This document shows positions 28,397 through 36,758 of a DNA stretch of 64,000 nt, one piece after another. The stretch covers positions 23,285 to 87,284 of the forward strand of contig JAZNCN010000001.1 of NCBI GenBank assembly GCA_045587545.1, written 5' to 3'. Source of the stretch: Caccoplasma_A sp045587545 (GTDB lineage Bacteria; Bacteroidota; Bacteroidia; Bacteroidales; G3-4614). Under the pieces are notes generated by a model, which made no database searches, was not told the DNA's origin, and was given only the letters and a program-made list of their open reading frames with translations. The position numbers and the translations under genes were made by a program. How positions within the stretch are numbered: position 1 is the stretch's first letter; each line of letters begins with the position of its first letter.

Positions 28397-29248
28397 TTAT
28401 CTTTTAGCTCTCTTTTTTGATTCTCCTTGCAAATCGGCAATAATTTCATCAACCTTTTCTTTAGATGCTCCTAAAGCAACAGCCTTATCAAAATCAGCCA
28501 TTGCCCTCTCTTTTTCAAATTGACTCCACTCTATTTTTGCCCTCAAAACATAAAACAGAGGGTCATTAGCATCTATCTCCATAGCTTTTTTCAGATCCTC
28601 CCTTGCTTTTAACATTTTTCCTATATAAAAATATGCCTCTGCCCTACCAAAAAAGGCTTCTGCATCTTTATCATTCTGCTTCAACACTTTTGTATATAAA
28701 TCCACCGCCTCAGAATAGTAGTTTCTATACTTCATTAATGTAGCAAAACCCATATAGGCACTCCTGCTATTGGGATTAATTTTTAAAATATGTTCAAAAT
28801 CATATCTTGCAGAAAGAGTATCTCGCTTCTGCAGATAAATAATTCCTCGTTCATAAAGTATATCTTCCTCATCTCCATCAAGCGATATAGCTGTAGAATA
28901 ATCTGTTATAGCCTTATCTAAACTATCAATTGAAGCATATAAAGAGGCTCTGTTTTTTAATAATGTTACCGAACGTGGCATTATCATCAAGGCATTTGTA
29001 TAAGATTTCAGTGCCTTATCGGTTTTACCCATATAACGCTGTACAGTTCCTAAATTTGATAATATAAGTGCATTTTGAGCATTAGCCGGCTCTAACTCCA
29101 AAGCCTTAATCATTGACTCTTCGGCACATGCCCAATCTTCATTATTGATACACTCAAACGATTTCTCAACAAGATTGTTATAATCTTGCGTATATGAAAC
29201 CGCATTTTGAAAAATAAAAACCAATATTATTAGATATATTCTCTTCAT
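28397..29248 (-). CDS. Secreted TPR-repeat protein
   Basis: A 283-aa protein with signal peptide MKRIYLIILVFIFQNAVSYTQ, then seven or so TPR units filling the rest (for example NLGTVQRYMGKTDKALKSYTNAL and AFFGRAEAYFYIGKMLKAREDL). Many units carry the classical Ala/Gly positions. It should be periplasmic or envelope-associated and act as a binding scaffold; the partner is unknown. An in-frame ATG exists at 29269, but the ATG at 29248 gives a clean signal peptide and is preferred. The C-terminus is basic (ESKKRAKR). Confidence 0.82.
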   Translation of the reverse strand: MKRIYLIILVFIFQNAVSYTQDYNNLVEKSFECINNEDWACAEESMIKALELEPANAQNALILSNLGTVQRYMGKTDKALKSYTNALMIMPRSVTLLKNRASLYASIDSLDKAITDYSTAISLDGDEEDILYERGIIYLQKRDTLSARYDFEHILKINPNSRSAYMGFATLMKYRNYYSEAVDLYTKVLKQNDKDAEAFFGRAEAYFYIGKMLKAREDLKKAMEIDANDPLFYVLRAKIEWSQFEKERAMADFDKAVALGASKEKVDEIIADLQGESKKRAKR

Positions 29249-29337
29249 AACAGGTGCTAAAATAGCCATTTTAATTGAAGAAAAAAATTATTTATTATTT
29301 TTTATGGTCGAAAAGGTAATTTTTAGAGTAAGTTTTT

Positions 29338-29544
29338 ATATCTTTACAAATTGCAAATTATATACAATAATTTATCGGAAGGCGTTCCGATTATAAAACA
29401 CTATAATATTGATATATAGCAACTTATATATCATTAATGCAAATATTGCATTTTAAGCAAGTTAAAAGCTCTCGTTATTGATTTTTATATTTTACGAATA
29501 ACTTGCTTACCCGGAGAGAAAAAAATAAATAAAAACATATATAA
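29338..29544 (+). promoter_or_regulatory. Structured 5' leader of recJ
   Basis: The gap before recJ begins with a near-consensus -7 box TATCTTTA (29339-29346). Two perfect inverted repeats follow: ATCGGAA/TTCCGAT with a 4-base loop (29374-29391), and AAGCAAGTTA/TAACTTGCTT with a 34-base loop (29455-29508). An A-rich tract leads into the recJ ATG. It matches no riboswitch class I recognise. Confidence 0.4.
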
Positions 29545-31302
29545 ATGATAAGTAAATGGAACTACTTACCTCTTACAGAACAACAACAGCAAATAAAGGA
29601 GAGCCTGGCAGAAGAGCTTGGTATATCTCCCGTTATCTGCGAATTATTGGCTCTCCGGGGGGTAAAAAATGCGGAAGAGGCTCAAAAGTTCTTTTCGCCA
29701 CAACTATCTGACCTTCATGATCCATTCCTTATGGACGGAATGAAAGAAGCGGTAGAAAGACTTAATTATGCCATTGGACAGAAAGAGAGAATATTAGTTT
29801 ACGGAGATTACGACGTTGATGGGACAACAGCAGTAGCTTTGGTATATAAATACCTAAAGCCATATTGTTTCAACATTGAATACTATATACCTGACCGTTA
29901 TGAGGAGGGATATGGTATATCTCGTAAAAGCATTGATTATGCTTATGAAAACGGAGTTAAATTAATTATTGCTCTCGATTGCGGAATTAAAGCTATTGAT
30001 AAAGTTGCTTATGCAAAAAGCAAGGGCATAGACTTTATAATATGCGACCACCACGTTCCCGACAACGAATTGCCCAAAGCGGCAGCAATACTAAATCCAA
30101 AGTTGGAAAATTCAAACTATCCATACTCTGAATTGTCAGGATGTGGTGTAGGATTTAAGTTTATGCAAGGTTTTGCAAAAGACAATGGCATAGACTATAC
30201 ATCGCTATACCCATTGCTCGATTTTGTTGCATTAAGTATTGCATCAGACATTGTTCCCATAACAGGAGAAAATCGTATTTTGGCTTACCACGGATTAAAA
30301 AGATTAAACGAGAAGCCGAGCCACGGACTAAAAGGAATAATAAATATTTGTGGTTTACAAAACAAACAGATAAGCACCTCTGACATTGTATTTAAAATAG
30401 GGCCACGCATTAATGCGTCGGGACGCATGGAGCAAGGCAAAGAGGCTGTTGATTTACTCCTATCAAGTGATTTTGAGGGGGCCAAAGAGAGAAGTCGAAA
30501 TATTAACCAATATAACGAAGAGAGAAAAGCCCTTGACAAAACCATTACAGAAGAGGCAAATGAAATTCTCTCAAAAATGGAAGATTTAGATAAATTCAAA
30601 TCTATTGTAATATATAACAGATCGTGGAAACGAGGCATTATAGGTATTGTAGCATCAAGGCTAACAGAGCTGCACTATAAACCTGCAGTGGTTCTTGCAT
30701 ACTCAAATGGCATTGTTACAGGTTCTGCCCGCTCGGTTCAAGGTTTTGATATATATAAAGCCATTGAGTCTTGCCGTGATTTATTGGAGAGTTTCGGAGG
30801 ACATACATACGCGGCAGGACTATCTCTTAAAGAGGAGAGAATACCTGAGTTTGTTGAGCGTTTTGAAGCATACGTCAAAGAGAATATAGAGAAGTGTCAA
30901 ACCGTTCCTCAAATTGATATAGATGTTGAGTTATCATTTAAAGAGATAACCCCCGATTTGCATAAACAGATAATGGATTTGGCTCCATTTGGACCGGGAA
31001 ATTCAAAACCTGTATTTTTCACTCGAGATGTAAAAGATTATCAAGATAGCAAGTTGGTTGGTAAAGATGGCAAACACATTAAATTAGAGATGATTGATGA
31101 CAGCTCTGCAAATATTCTCAATGGTATTGCATTTGACCAAAAAGAGCATTTTGAACATATAAAAGCAAACAAACCTTTTGATATTTGCTATACCATTGAA
31201 GAGATGAAGTATAACCACCCCAAAAGTTATACAACAACTCCCTCAGTTGTAAGAAATCAAATTCAACTTGCCGTCAAAGATATTATAAGTGAAAATAAAT
31301 AG
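29545..31302 (+). CDS. recJ: Single-strand DNA exonuclease RecJ
   Basis: A 585-aa 5'-to-3' single-strand exonuclease of recombination and mismatch repair. DHH phosphoesterase motifs are YGDYDVDGTTAVAL (about 91-104), ALDCGIKAI, IICDHHVPDN (motif III) and ALSIASDIVPITGENR. The DHHA1 domain carries SRLTELHYKPAVVL and ESFGGHTYAAGLSL, and an OB-fold lies at the C-terminus (about 460-570). Length is normal for the family. Confidence 0.96.
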   Translation: MISKWNYLPLTEQQQQIKESLAEELGISPVICELLALRGVKNAEEAQKFFSPQLSDLHDPFLMDGMKEAVERLNYAIGQKERILVYGDYDVDGTTAVALVYKYLKPYCFNIEYYIPDRYEEGYGISRKSIDYAYENGVKLIIALDCGIKAIDKVAYAKSKGIDFIICDHHVPDNELPKAAAILNPKLENSNYPYSELSGCGVGFKFMQGFAKDNGIDYTSLYPLLDFVALSIASDIVPITGENRILAYHGLKRLNEKPSHGLKGIINICGLQNKQISTSDIVFKIGPRINASGRMEQGKEAVDLLLSSDFEGAKERSRNINQYNEERKALDKTITEEANEILSKMEDLDKFKSIVIYNRSWKRGIIGIVASRLTELHYKPAVVLAYSNGIVTGSARSVQGFDIYKAIESCRDLLESFGGHTYAAGLSLKEERIPEFVERFEAYVKENIEKCQTVPQIDIDVELSFKEITPDLHKQIMDLAPFGPGNSKPVFFTRDVKDYQDSKLVGKDGKHIKLEMIDDSSANILNGIAFDQKEHFEHIKANKPFDICYTIEEMKYNHPKSYTTTPSVVRNQIQLAVKDIISENK

Positions 31303-31715
31303 TTGTTAGTTGTCGGTTTCGTAAACTCAACCGTCCTACGGGTAGTTGTTAGCTTTCAGTTATTAGTATTATTAGCCCAATTGGACCAATTAGTTGTATA
31401 AGAGAAACGGAGTTGCACTCTTAAAGTGCAACTCCGTTTAAACTAACGACTGCGGAGAGAGCATTTTTTTTGACGGACACAACTCCGTCGCATAGGAGTT
31501 ATGCTCCCCCATACTGCGGTCGGATTAACATTCAGTTAATCCTATTTGTTTCACAAATACCTTGTATGCATGCTGTGTCCCTACTTGCTTGGTTGTTAAC
31601 ACTATAACAAAAGGTTGTAACGTAACATTACAACCTTTTGCTTATTATTGAGTTTTTATTGTTATTCTGAAAACTAACAACAACCCGTAGGGTGGCGTTA
31701 GCCAACAACTAACAA
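31303..31715. repeat. Repeat-rich intergenic region between recJ and the LRR gene
   Basis: There is no credible gene in these 413 bases. It holds two perfect hairpins: 31405-31419 with 31425-31439 (15-bp stem, AAACGGAGTTGCACT), and 31608-31620 with 31628-31640 (13-bp stem, CAAAAGGTTGTAA); the latter can terminate transcripts from either convergent neighbour. Two blocks recur 2.4 kb away: the one starting CTGCGGAGAGAGCATTTTTT near 31449 and CATGCTGTGTCCCTACTTGC at about 31569. At 33906-33965 these blocks are adjacent; here about 90 bases separate them. Confidence 0.7.
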
Positions 31716-33173
31716 CTATAAAACTACCTTTTGAGAACTGTTATCAGTTACAACAATATATACACCTTTGGGTAATGCTATTTGAGCAGAGCCGTTAACA
31801 TAGGTATCTTTAAGAACTTGTCCTGCAAGGTTGATAACTTGCAATTTGCCATAATAATTACAGATATCAATCTCATTACCTGCAATAACCTTTATTTCAG
31901 AGGTTGCGATATTACTATCCTCTATACCTGTAAAATCACTCTCAATAAAATTGGTAAAATCACTCCACTCAAACTCATAATCCTCTTTTGTTCCTTTTGG
32001 AATATATACAGGAATTGTTTTATCCACAGTGTTAAATGTATTAGAGTATATAAAAGGCGGATATTCTGCTAAAGAATAGATACTATTTAATTTACTACAC
32101 TTATAAAAAGCAGATTCTCCAATTTCACTAACTCCGCTACCAATGGTAACCGAAGTTAACCCTGAACAACCTGAAAAAGCATAGTTTTTAATAGTTGTTA
32201 CACCTTCGGGTATTATCAAGTTTGTCACCAACTCATTATTTAAATATAGTTTTTTTGCAGTAAATAAAGGATTAGCATAGGTAGAATTCCCAAAATCAAT
32301 ATTACACCAAGCCTTAAGGTCGGTTATATATACTCCTGTTAACTTTCTACATGAGAAAGCATATTTCCCTATTTCACTAACTCCTCTACCAATAGTAACA
32401 GAAGTTACCCCTGAACAACCTTCGAAAGCATAATCTCCAATAGAGGTAACGCTATTAGGGATAGTAATTGATGTTAACCCTGAACAATTACGGAAAGCAT
32501 AATCTCCAATATCGCTAACTCCACTACCAATGCTAACCAAAGTTAACCCTGAACAACCATCGAAAGTATAATCTCCAATAGAAGTAACGCTATTAGGGAT
32601 AGTTATTGTTGTTAAACCTGTACAACCATTGAAAGCATATTCTCCAATATCGCTAACTCCACTACCAATGGTAACAGAAGTTAAACCTGTACAACCTAAG
32701 AAAGCTCTCTCCATAATATAAATAACACTATTAGGAATTGTTACTGATGTTAACCCTGAACAACCTTCGAAAGCATAATTTCCAATAGAAGAAACGGAAG
32801 TAGGGATAGTAATTGATGTTAACCCTGAACAATTACGGAAAGCATAATCTCCAATATAGGTAACGCTATTAGGGATAGTTATTGATGTTAAACCTGTACA
32901 ACCTGAGAAAGCGCAGAATCCAATAGAAGTAACACCATCTGCTATTTCAACTGATTTTATGCTGGATATATATGAAATCCATGGAGATAAATGAGTCAAC
33001 CACAAATCGTCTTCCATCTCTCCTGTACCTGTAATTTTTAAGAAACCTGTTTCTGTATCAAGATACCAATTTAGATTATCGCCGCATATGCCACTGTAAG
33101 TTTCGGCATTCGTTGTTGTAGCAAATATTACCAATATTGCTACAAATAGTGTTTTAAAGTAATTTAGTTTCAT
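31716..33173 (-). CDS. BspA-like leucine-rich-repeat surface protein with type IX-type C-terminal tail
   Basis: A 485-aa exported protein. A signal peptide (MKLNYFKTLFVAILVIFATTTNA) is followed by a short beta domain and at least ten LRR_5 (BspA/Treponema-type) repeats of about 23 residues, such as GCSGLTSVTIGSGVSDIGDYAF. The last 60-70 residues, after a linker, match the type A sorting domain of type IX secretion (KLQVINLAGQVLKDTYVNG, ending ALPKGVYIVVTDNSSQKVVL). The protein is expected at the cell surface, where BspA relatives bind host proteins or other cells. An in-frame ATG at 33233 is less likely because it lacks the signal-peptide form. No separate promoter is seen between it and the structured RNA upstream. 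Confidence 0.88.
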   Translation of the reverse strand: MKLNYFKTLFVAILVIFATTTNAETYSGICGDNLNWYLDTETGFLKITGTGEMEDDLWLTHLSPWISYISSIKSVEIADGVTSIGFCAFSGCTGLTSITIPNSVTYIGDYAFRNCSGLTSITIPTSVSSIGNYAFEGCSGLTSVTIPNSVIYIMERAFLGCTGLTSVTIGSGVSDIGEYAFNGCTGLTTITIPNSVTSIGDYTFDGCSGLTLVSIGSGVSDIGDYAFRNCSGLTSITIPNSVTSIGDYAFEGCSGVTSVTIGRGVSEIGKYAFSCRKLTGVYITDLKAWCNIDFGNSTYANPLFTAKKLYLNNELVTNLIIPEGVTTIKNYAFSGCSGLTSVTIGSGVSEIGESAFYKCSKLNSIYSLAEYPPFIYSNTFNTVDKTIPVYIPKGTKEDYEFEWSDFTNFIESDFTGIEDSNIATSEIKVIAGNEIDICNYYGKLQVINLAGQVLKDTYVNGSAQIALPKGVYIVVTDNSSQKVVL

Positions 33174-33235
33174 AAAAATAAAATTTAATATTAATATTAT
33201 TTTACATTCCTGTTTTAAGAGTTGGATACACACAT

Positions 33236-33405
33236 AAAAAAAGCACGGAACTTTTAGTATTCCTATTCGGAGGTGTTTGGCGTAACCCGGAAAGAAGAAT
33301 AACTAAAAGCCCGTACCAATAAAGCACGAGCATTTCAACTATTATCCATCTCTTTCCTTTCAGTCGCCAAACTTTCCGAATAGAAGAATAAATGCTAAAA
33401 CGCTT
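33236..33405 (-). ncRNA. ssrS: Structured non-coding RNA, probable 6S RNA
   Basis: Read on the minus strand, about 170 bases fold into one long interrupted hairpin. The outer stem pairs AAAAAGCGTTTTAGCATT with AATACTAAAAG...GCTTTTTT. The next stem is CTATTCGGA/TCCGAATAG (33375-33383 with 33263-33271), then GTTTGGCG/CGCCAAAC, GGAAAG/CTTTCC, an open central region, and an apical hairpin GCTCGTGC/GTACGGGC with a 7-base loop. The 3' side GGGTTACGCC...CACCTC resembles the conserved 3' arm of 6S RNA (GGGTTACAGCC...CATCTC in E. coli). It has its own promoter and ends in T7. 6S RNA binds and inhibits the housekeeping RNA polymerase. An alternative is a leader/attenuator of the LRR gene. Confidence 0.6.
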
Positions 33406-33409
33406 TTTT

Positions 33410-33440
33410 CAAATATATTTTAAAATGTGCGTATCAGAAA
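33410..33440 (-). promoter_or_regulatory. Promoter of the structured RNA, with overlapping inverted repeat
   Basis: On the minus strand, -7 is TATATTTG (33417-33410) and -33-like TTTC (33440-33437), separated by 19 bases. An inverted repeat GCGTAT-N5-ATACGC (33429-33445) straddles the upstream element and could be an operator. No equivalent promoter exists on the plus strand. Confidence 0.55.
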
Positions 33441-33445
33441 TACGC

Positions 33446-34193
33446 TAATGTTTCATAGGCAAATATTGTTTATACTCACTCTAACCATTTCTTGCATAGA
33501 TGGTATTACTGAGCGAAAAGGTTATTATCTATATTTTAAACAACTTATTAATTGACAGATTAATTCCTGTTTCCATTTTTACAAAATTATTAAAAAAAGT
33601 TTATATAGTCAACATTCGGTTTTAAGTTTTGATTTAAGAGGCTTAATTAAAATTTTGGAATTTGCTTTTATTCCCTTTACGGTGAACAGAGCACACTGCA
33701 CTGCTGTTCTAAATATTTTTTTTAAGAGTTAATTATCTGTAACGACGACATTTTAAGGTAACGATATTTTGATTTAGTCTGACAAGACTTTAAGGCTGTG
33801 TCAAAATTTTCTGGCACAGCCTCAAGCAACGGGGTTGCAGACTTTAAGTGCAACCTCATTTAAACTAACAGCTATGGTGCGTAGCACCAACTAAAAACTA
33901 ACAACTGCGGAGAGAGCATTTTTTTGACGGACACAGCATGCTGTGTCCCTACTTGCTTGGTTGTAGAATTATGCACCTCAACTTATCTGATTATCAATAT
34001 CTTAATGGCGGTGTGTCATAATTGACAAACTACTGTGTTGTTTTCAATATTAGGGCTCAGTCATGTACCTATGTACACTTCTTTCGCCCTAAATCTCAAC
34101 GCCTTGTATTTTATCAATTCTTACATACCTTAAGAGGCTGTGCCAAAAAAACATTTTGACACAGCCTCTTGGCTGAAAACAGACCTCAGAAGT
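33446..34193. repeat. Gene-free repeat region with inverted hairpin pair
   Basis: No protein gene is supported. Two hairpins with related sequence lie in opposite orientation: 33793-33800 with 33815-33822 (AGGCTGTG/CACAGCCT) and 34134-34144 with 34162-34172 (AAGAGGCTGTG/CACAGCCTCTT). The second is 21 bases after the DUF5606 stop and can terminate that operon. Between them, 33906-33965 repeats blocks found at 31449 and 31569. A stem AGGGC...GCCCT around 34051-34091 encloses GTACCTATGTAC. The pair may bound a decayed insertion-like element. Confidence 0.55.
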
Positions 34194-34580
34194 CTATTTT
34201 TCAACAAACTCTGTTATTCCCGCTTTTATTACGATATTATACCAATCTACTATTCGTTTTATATCGTTTGGATATACTCTTTCTCTGTCATAATCGGGGA
34301 TTACGGCCTCTACATATTTTTTGTAGTCGTCAGCACTTTTGCCTATTACAATCTCTTTGCCTCCCTCTTTCTCTTTGATTGTTTCAAATACTTCTGATAA
34401 TGGGCGATCCTCTCCCTCAGTATATATTGATATATCTCCTAATGATATTATTTTATCGTGAGAGTATGCAGGCACCCTTTTACCTGTTACAAGCGACTCT
34501 ACTACTAACATTCCTTTTGCTTGAGAGATTAATTTATATAATCCCGGCTTTCCTGAAATTGATAAAACATTCTTTAACAT
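34194..34580 (-). CDS. DUF5606 family protein
   Basis: A 128-aa soluble protein typical of Bacteroidetes (DUF5606). It begins MLKNVLSISGKPGLYKLISQAKGM, with VESLVTGKRVPAYSHDKIISLGDISIYT following. The N-terminal half resembles a small beta-barrel and the remainder is helical. Function is unknown. It is the last gene of the nusB-yajC-ybbR-coaE block, which suggests a house-keeping role. Confidence 0.8.
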   Translation of the reverse strand: MLKNVLSISGKPGLYKLISQAKGMLVVESLVTGKRVPAYSHDKIISLGDISIYTEGEDRPLSEVFETIKEKEGGKEIVIGKSADDYKKYVEAVIPDYDRERVYPNDIKRIVDWYNIVIKAGITEFVEK

Positions 34581-34660
34581 AGTTATTAGATTTATTTTAT
34601 TATTACTTCTTGTTTATTCTTGTATTGTATGGCGAATATACGAAAATATATACTATATAT

Positions 34661-35233
34661 CTATATATATCCCAATATTTTTTCCAATTGTTTTAATACC
34701 GAACTTTTACCATCGTTATCTATTATGTAATCGGAACGGCTTTCTCTCTCACTATCGTTCATCTGCGATTTTATGCGTGAACGGACCTCTTCGGCACTCA
34801 TTCCATTTCGTGCCATAACTCGGGCAACTCTTATATCTTCCGATGCAGTAACGCACCATATTTCATCAACCAATTTGTCAAACCCAGATTCAAACAATAT
34901 TGCTGACTCTATAAAAACAAATTCTGAATTTTGTTGTAAACACCACTCCTTAAAGTCATCTTTGACTGCAGGGTGTATTATTGAGTTTATAATTTTGGTG
35001 TTTTCGGCTGATGCAAACAAGAAATCGGATAACATCTTTTTATTTAAGGAGCCATTTATATATATATTCTCTCCTAAAATAGATTGCAACTTATATTTTA
35101 CCTCTGATGATATTGCTGTAATATATTTTGCCCTCTCGTCACTATCGTAAACCGCAAAACCTGATGCTTTCAGAATTTTACAGACAACACTCTTTCCACT
35201 GCCTATACCGCCTGTTATTGCTATAATTTTCAT
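34661..35233 (-). CDS. coaE: Dephospho-CoA kinase
   Basis: A 190-aa P-loop kinase catalysing the last step of coenzyme A synthesis, phosphorylation of the dephospho-CoA ribose 3'-hydroxyl. The P-loop is ITGGIGSGKSVVCKIL (about 5-20). YDSDERAK is the substrate-binding motif, IIHPAVKDDF and VFIESAILFESGFD are family blocks, and the lid has RVMARNGMSAEEVRSRI. Its start immediately follows the ybbR stop (no gap), so the two are co-transcribed. Confidence 0.95.
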   Translation of the reverse strand: MKIIAITGGIGSGKSVVCKILKASGFAVYDSDERAKYITAISSEVKYKLQSILGENIYINGSLNKKMLSDFLFASAENTKIINSIIHPAVKDDFKEWCLQQNSEFVFIESAILFESGFDKLVDEIWCVTASEDIRVARVMARNGMSAEEVRSRIKSQMNDSERESRSDYIIDNDGKSSVLKQLEKILGYI

Positions 35234-36265
35234 CTATTCCGATAAAATTCCTGATTGCTCTATATTGACAATTTTTTTATCTATAATATACTCAACGCTA
35301 TCCGGCATAATAATTGGATTTTTTATATAGTCGGGATATTTTAAAAGGCGTAAGGGTAATTTACTTATATTCTTTTTAAATTGTCTGTAATCAACAACTA
35401 CACTAAACAATGAGGCATTTGCCTCAGGGAAGAGTGTCAATGGAACTAAAAATTCCACATCGGCAGTTGCCGGAAATGTCATTACCGATACATCTTTGGG
35501 GAAATTAGCACTTTGAATTGACAGGGTTATCTTTTTTGATATCAACTCTTCAACAGGTATCATTACTTTAACCTGTTCTGGGACAATCTTAGCTCCTTCA
35601 ATGGGCTTTATATTTAGATGTGCAACTACTGTATCGGTTATATTGTATAGTGATAGCAATTCTGTTTCAACACTCTTTATATTTGACGAAATTGCAGAAT
35701 CGGCATATAGTTCTACCTCTGATGGTGTTACCTGTATCTCTCCATTTCTTATACAATTTGATGATATTGTTATGTCAGAATTTAAGGAAATTGGCAAATG
35801 TACTCCTTTTTTATCGCCATACAACAACACCAACGAATCGCAATATACATCTATCAACTCAGATGATGAATTTATTTCTCCGTCAACAATGGACAATAGT
35901 TTATCGTGAGGGATAACTATACGTCCCCTGTTTTTAGTGAGTTCAGAGAAACTGATTTCGATAGGCTTTACTCGCCCTAATGAATAATTTATAAGGTTTA
36001 TTCCCTTATCTCGTAATACTACATCAATTGTTGATGGTGGCTCTTTTGTAAAGATAATATCTTTGGGTATGTTTACATATTCAACAGGTATTGATACATT
36101 TACATTGTCTTTATTATTTAAAGACTGCAAGAACCAAAACATGGTTGAAATTAGCAGAAAAAGAAGAAATATTAAAAATTGCTTGTTTCCCTCGCTCTTA
36201 AATGGTGTCAATATGGTTTTGAGCAGAGAGAATAGAGCACATATTGTATTCCAAAACTTTCTCAT
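35234..36265 (-). CDS. YbbR-domain membrane protein
   Basis: A 343-aa protein with one N-terminal membrane helix (FLIFLLFLLISTMFWFLQSL, about 29-48) and an extracytoplasmic region of repeated YbbR-like beta domains (IPVEYVNIPKDIIFTKEPPSTIDVVLRDKG and later TPSEVELYADSAI, KITLSIQSANFPKDVSVMTFPATADVEF). YbbR (CdaR) regulates the CdaA diadenylate cyclase in Firmicutes. Here it lies between yajC and coaE, as is usual in Bacteroidetes, and no cdaA is adjacent. The role is not established. Confidence 0.87.
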   Translation of the reverse strand: MRKFWNTICALFSLLKTILTPFKSEGNKQFLIFLLFLLISTMFWFLQSLNNKDNVNVSIPVEYVNIPKDIIFTKEPPSTIDVVLRDKGINLINYSLGRVKPIEISFSELTKNRGRIVIPHDKLLSIVDGEINSSSELIDVYCDSLVLLYGDKKGVHLPISLNSDITISSNCIRNGEIQVTPSEVELYADSAISSNIKSVETELLSLYNITDTVVAHLNIKPIEGAKIVPEQVKVMIPVEELISKKITLSIQSANFPKDVSVMTFPATADVEFLVPLTLFPEANASLFSVVVDYRQFKKNISKLPLRLLKYPDYIKNPIIMPDSVEYIIDKKIVNIEQSGILSE

Positions 36266-36382
36266 TACTATATCTCTTTTTAGTTTCTATAAAACTATAT
36301 ATAAACAAAAAGGTCTCCGAAAAAATTAAAGTATTACCTCAACATTTTCGAAAACCTCCTTTTTTATCGTAAAGTTACAATA

Positions 36383-36706
36383 CTATTTTTGTGGTTGTTC
36401 TGACGCATCGGGAGCTGTTGCATATATTGATGATTTCTCAATTGTTATCTGCAAGCCATCTGCTATCTCCAAAACAACTGTATTCTCTTTTACGTTTTTA
36501 ATTTTTCCGTGAATTCCTCCGGCTGTAATCACTTTATCGCCCGATTTTAATCCTTGACGGAATTTTTGAATCTCTTTTTGACGTTTTGTTTGAGGTCTTA
36601 TCATAAAGAAATAGAATATAGCTACTAATGCTACTATAAATATGATACTTGACCAACCATTTCCTGACTGAGCTTCTTGTAATAAAATTGTTAAAATTGT
36701 GTTCAT
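36383..36706 (-). CDS. yajC: Preprotein translocase subunit YajC
   Basis: A 107-aa protein with one N-terminal membrane helix (SSIIFIVALVAIFYFFMIRPQ, about 19-39) followed by the family signature RPQTKRQKEIQKFRQGLKSGDKVITAGGIHGKIKNV. The length is typical. YajC associates with SecDF and the Sec channel. It follows nusB by 52 bases in the same orientation. Confidence 0.94.
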   Translation of the reverse strand: MNTILTILLQEAQSGNGWSSIIFIVALVAIFYFFMIRPQTKRQKEIQKFRQGLKSGDKVITAGGIHGKIKNVKENTVVLEIADGLQITIEKSSIYATAPDASEQPQK

Positions 36707-36758
36707 ATCATTTATTTTTTAAGTTACCATTATAATGCTCTAAGATAATAAAAGTTTA

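Noticed and set aside
33263..33383. Invertible promoter flanked by CTATTCGGA / TCCGAATAG repeats
   Set aside because: The arms have internal mismatches and further nested stems that fit an RNA fold better; no invertase gene or internal outward promoter was seen.
34140..34397. 85-codon plus-strand ORF opposite the DUF5606 gene
   Set aside because: It begins inside the terminator hairpin and is antisense to a conserved gene.
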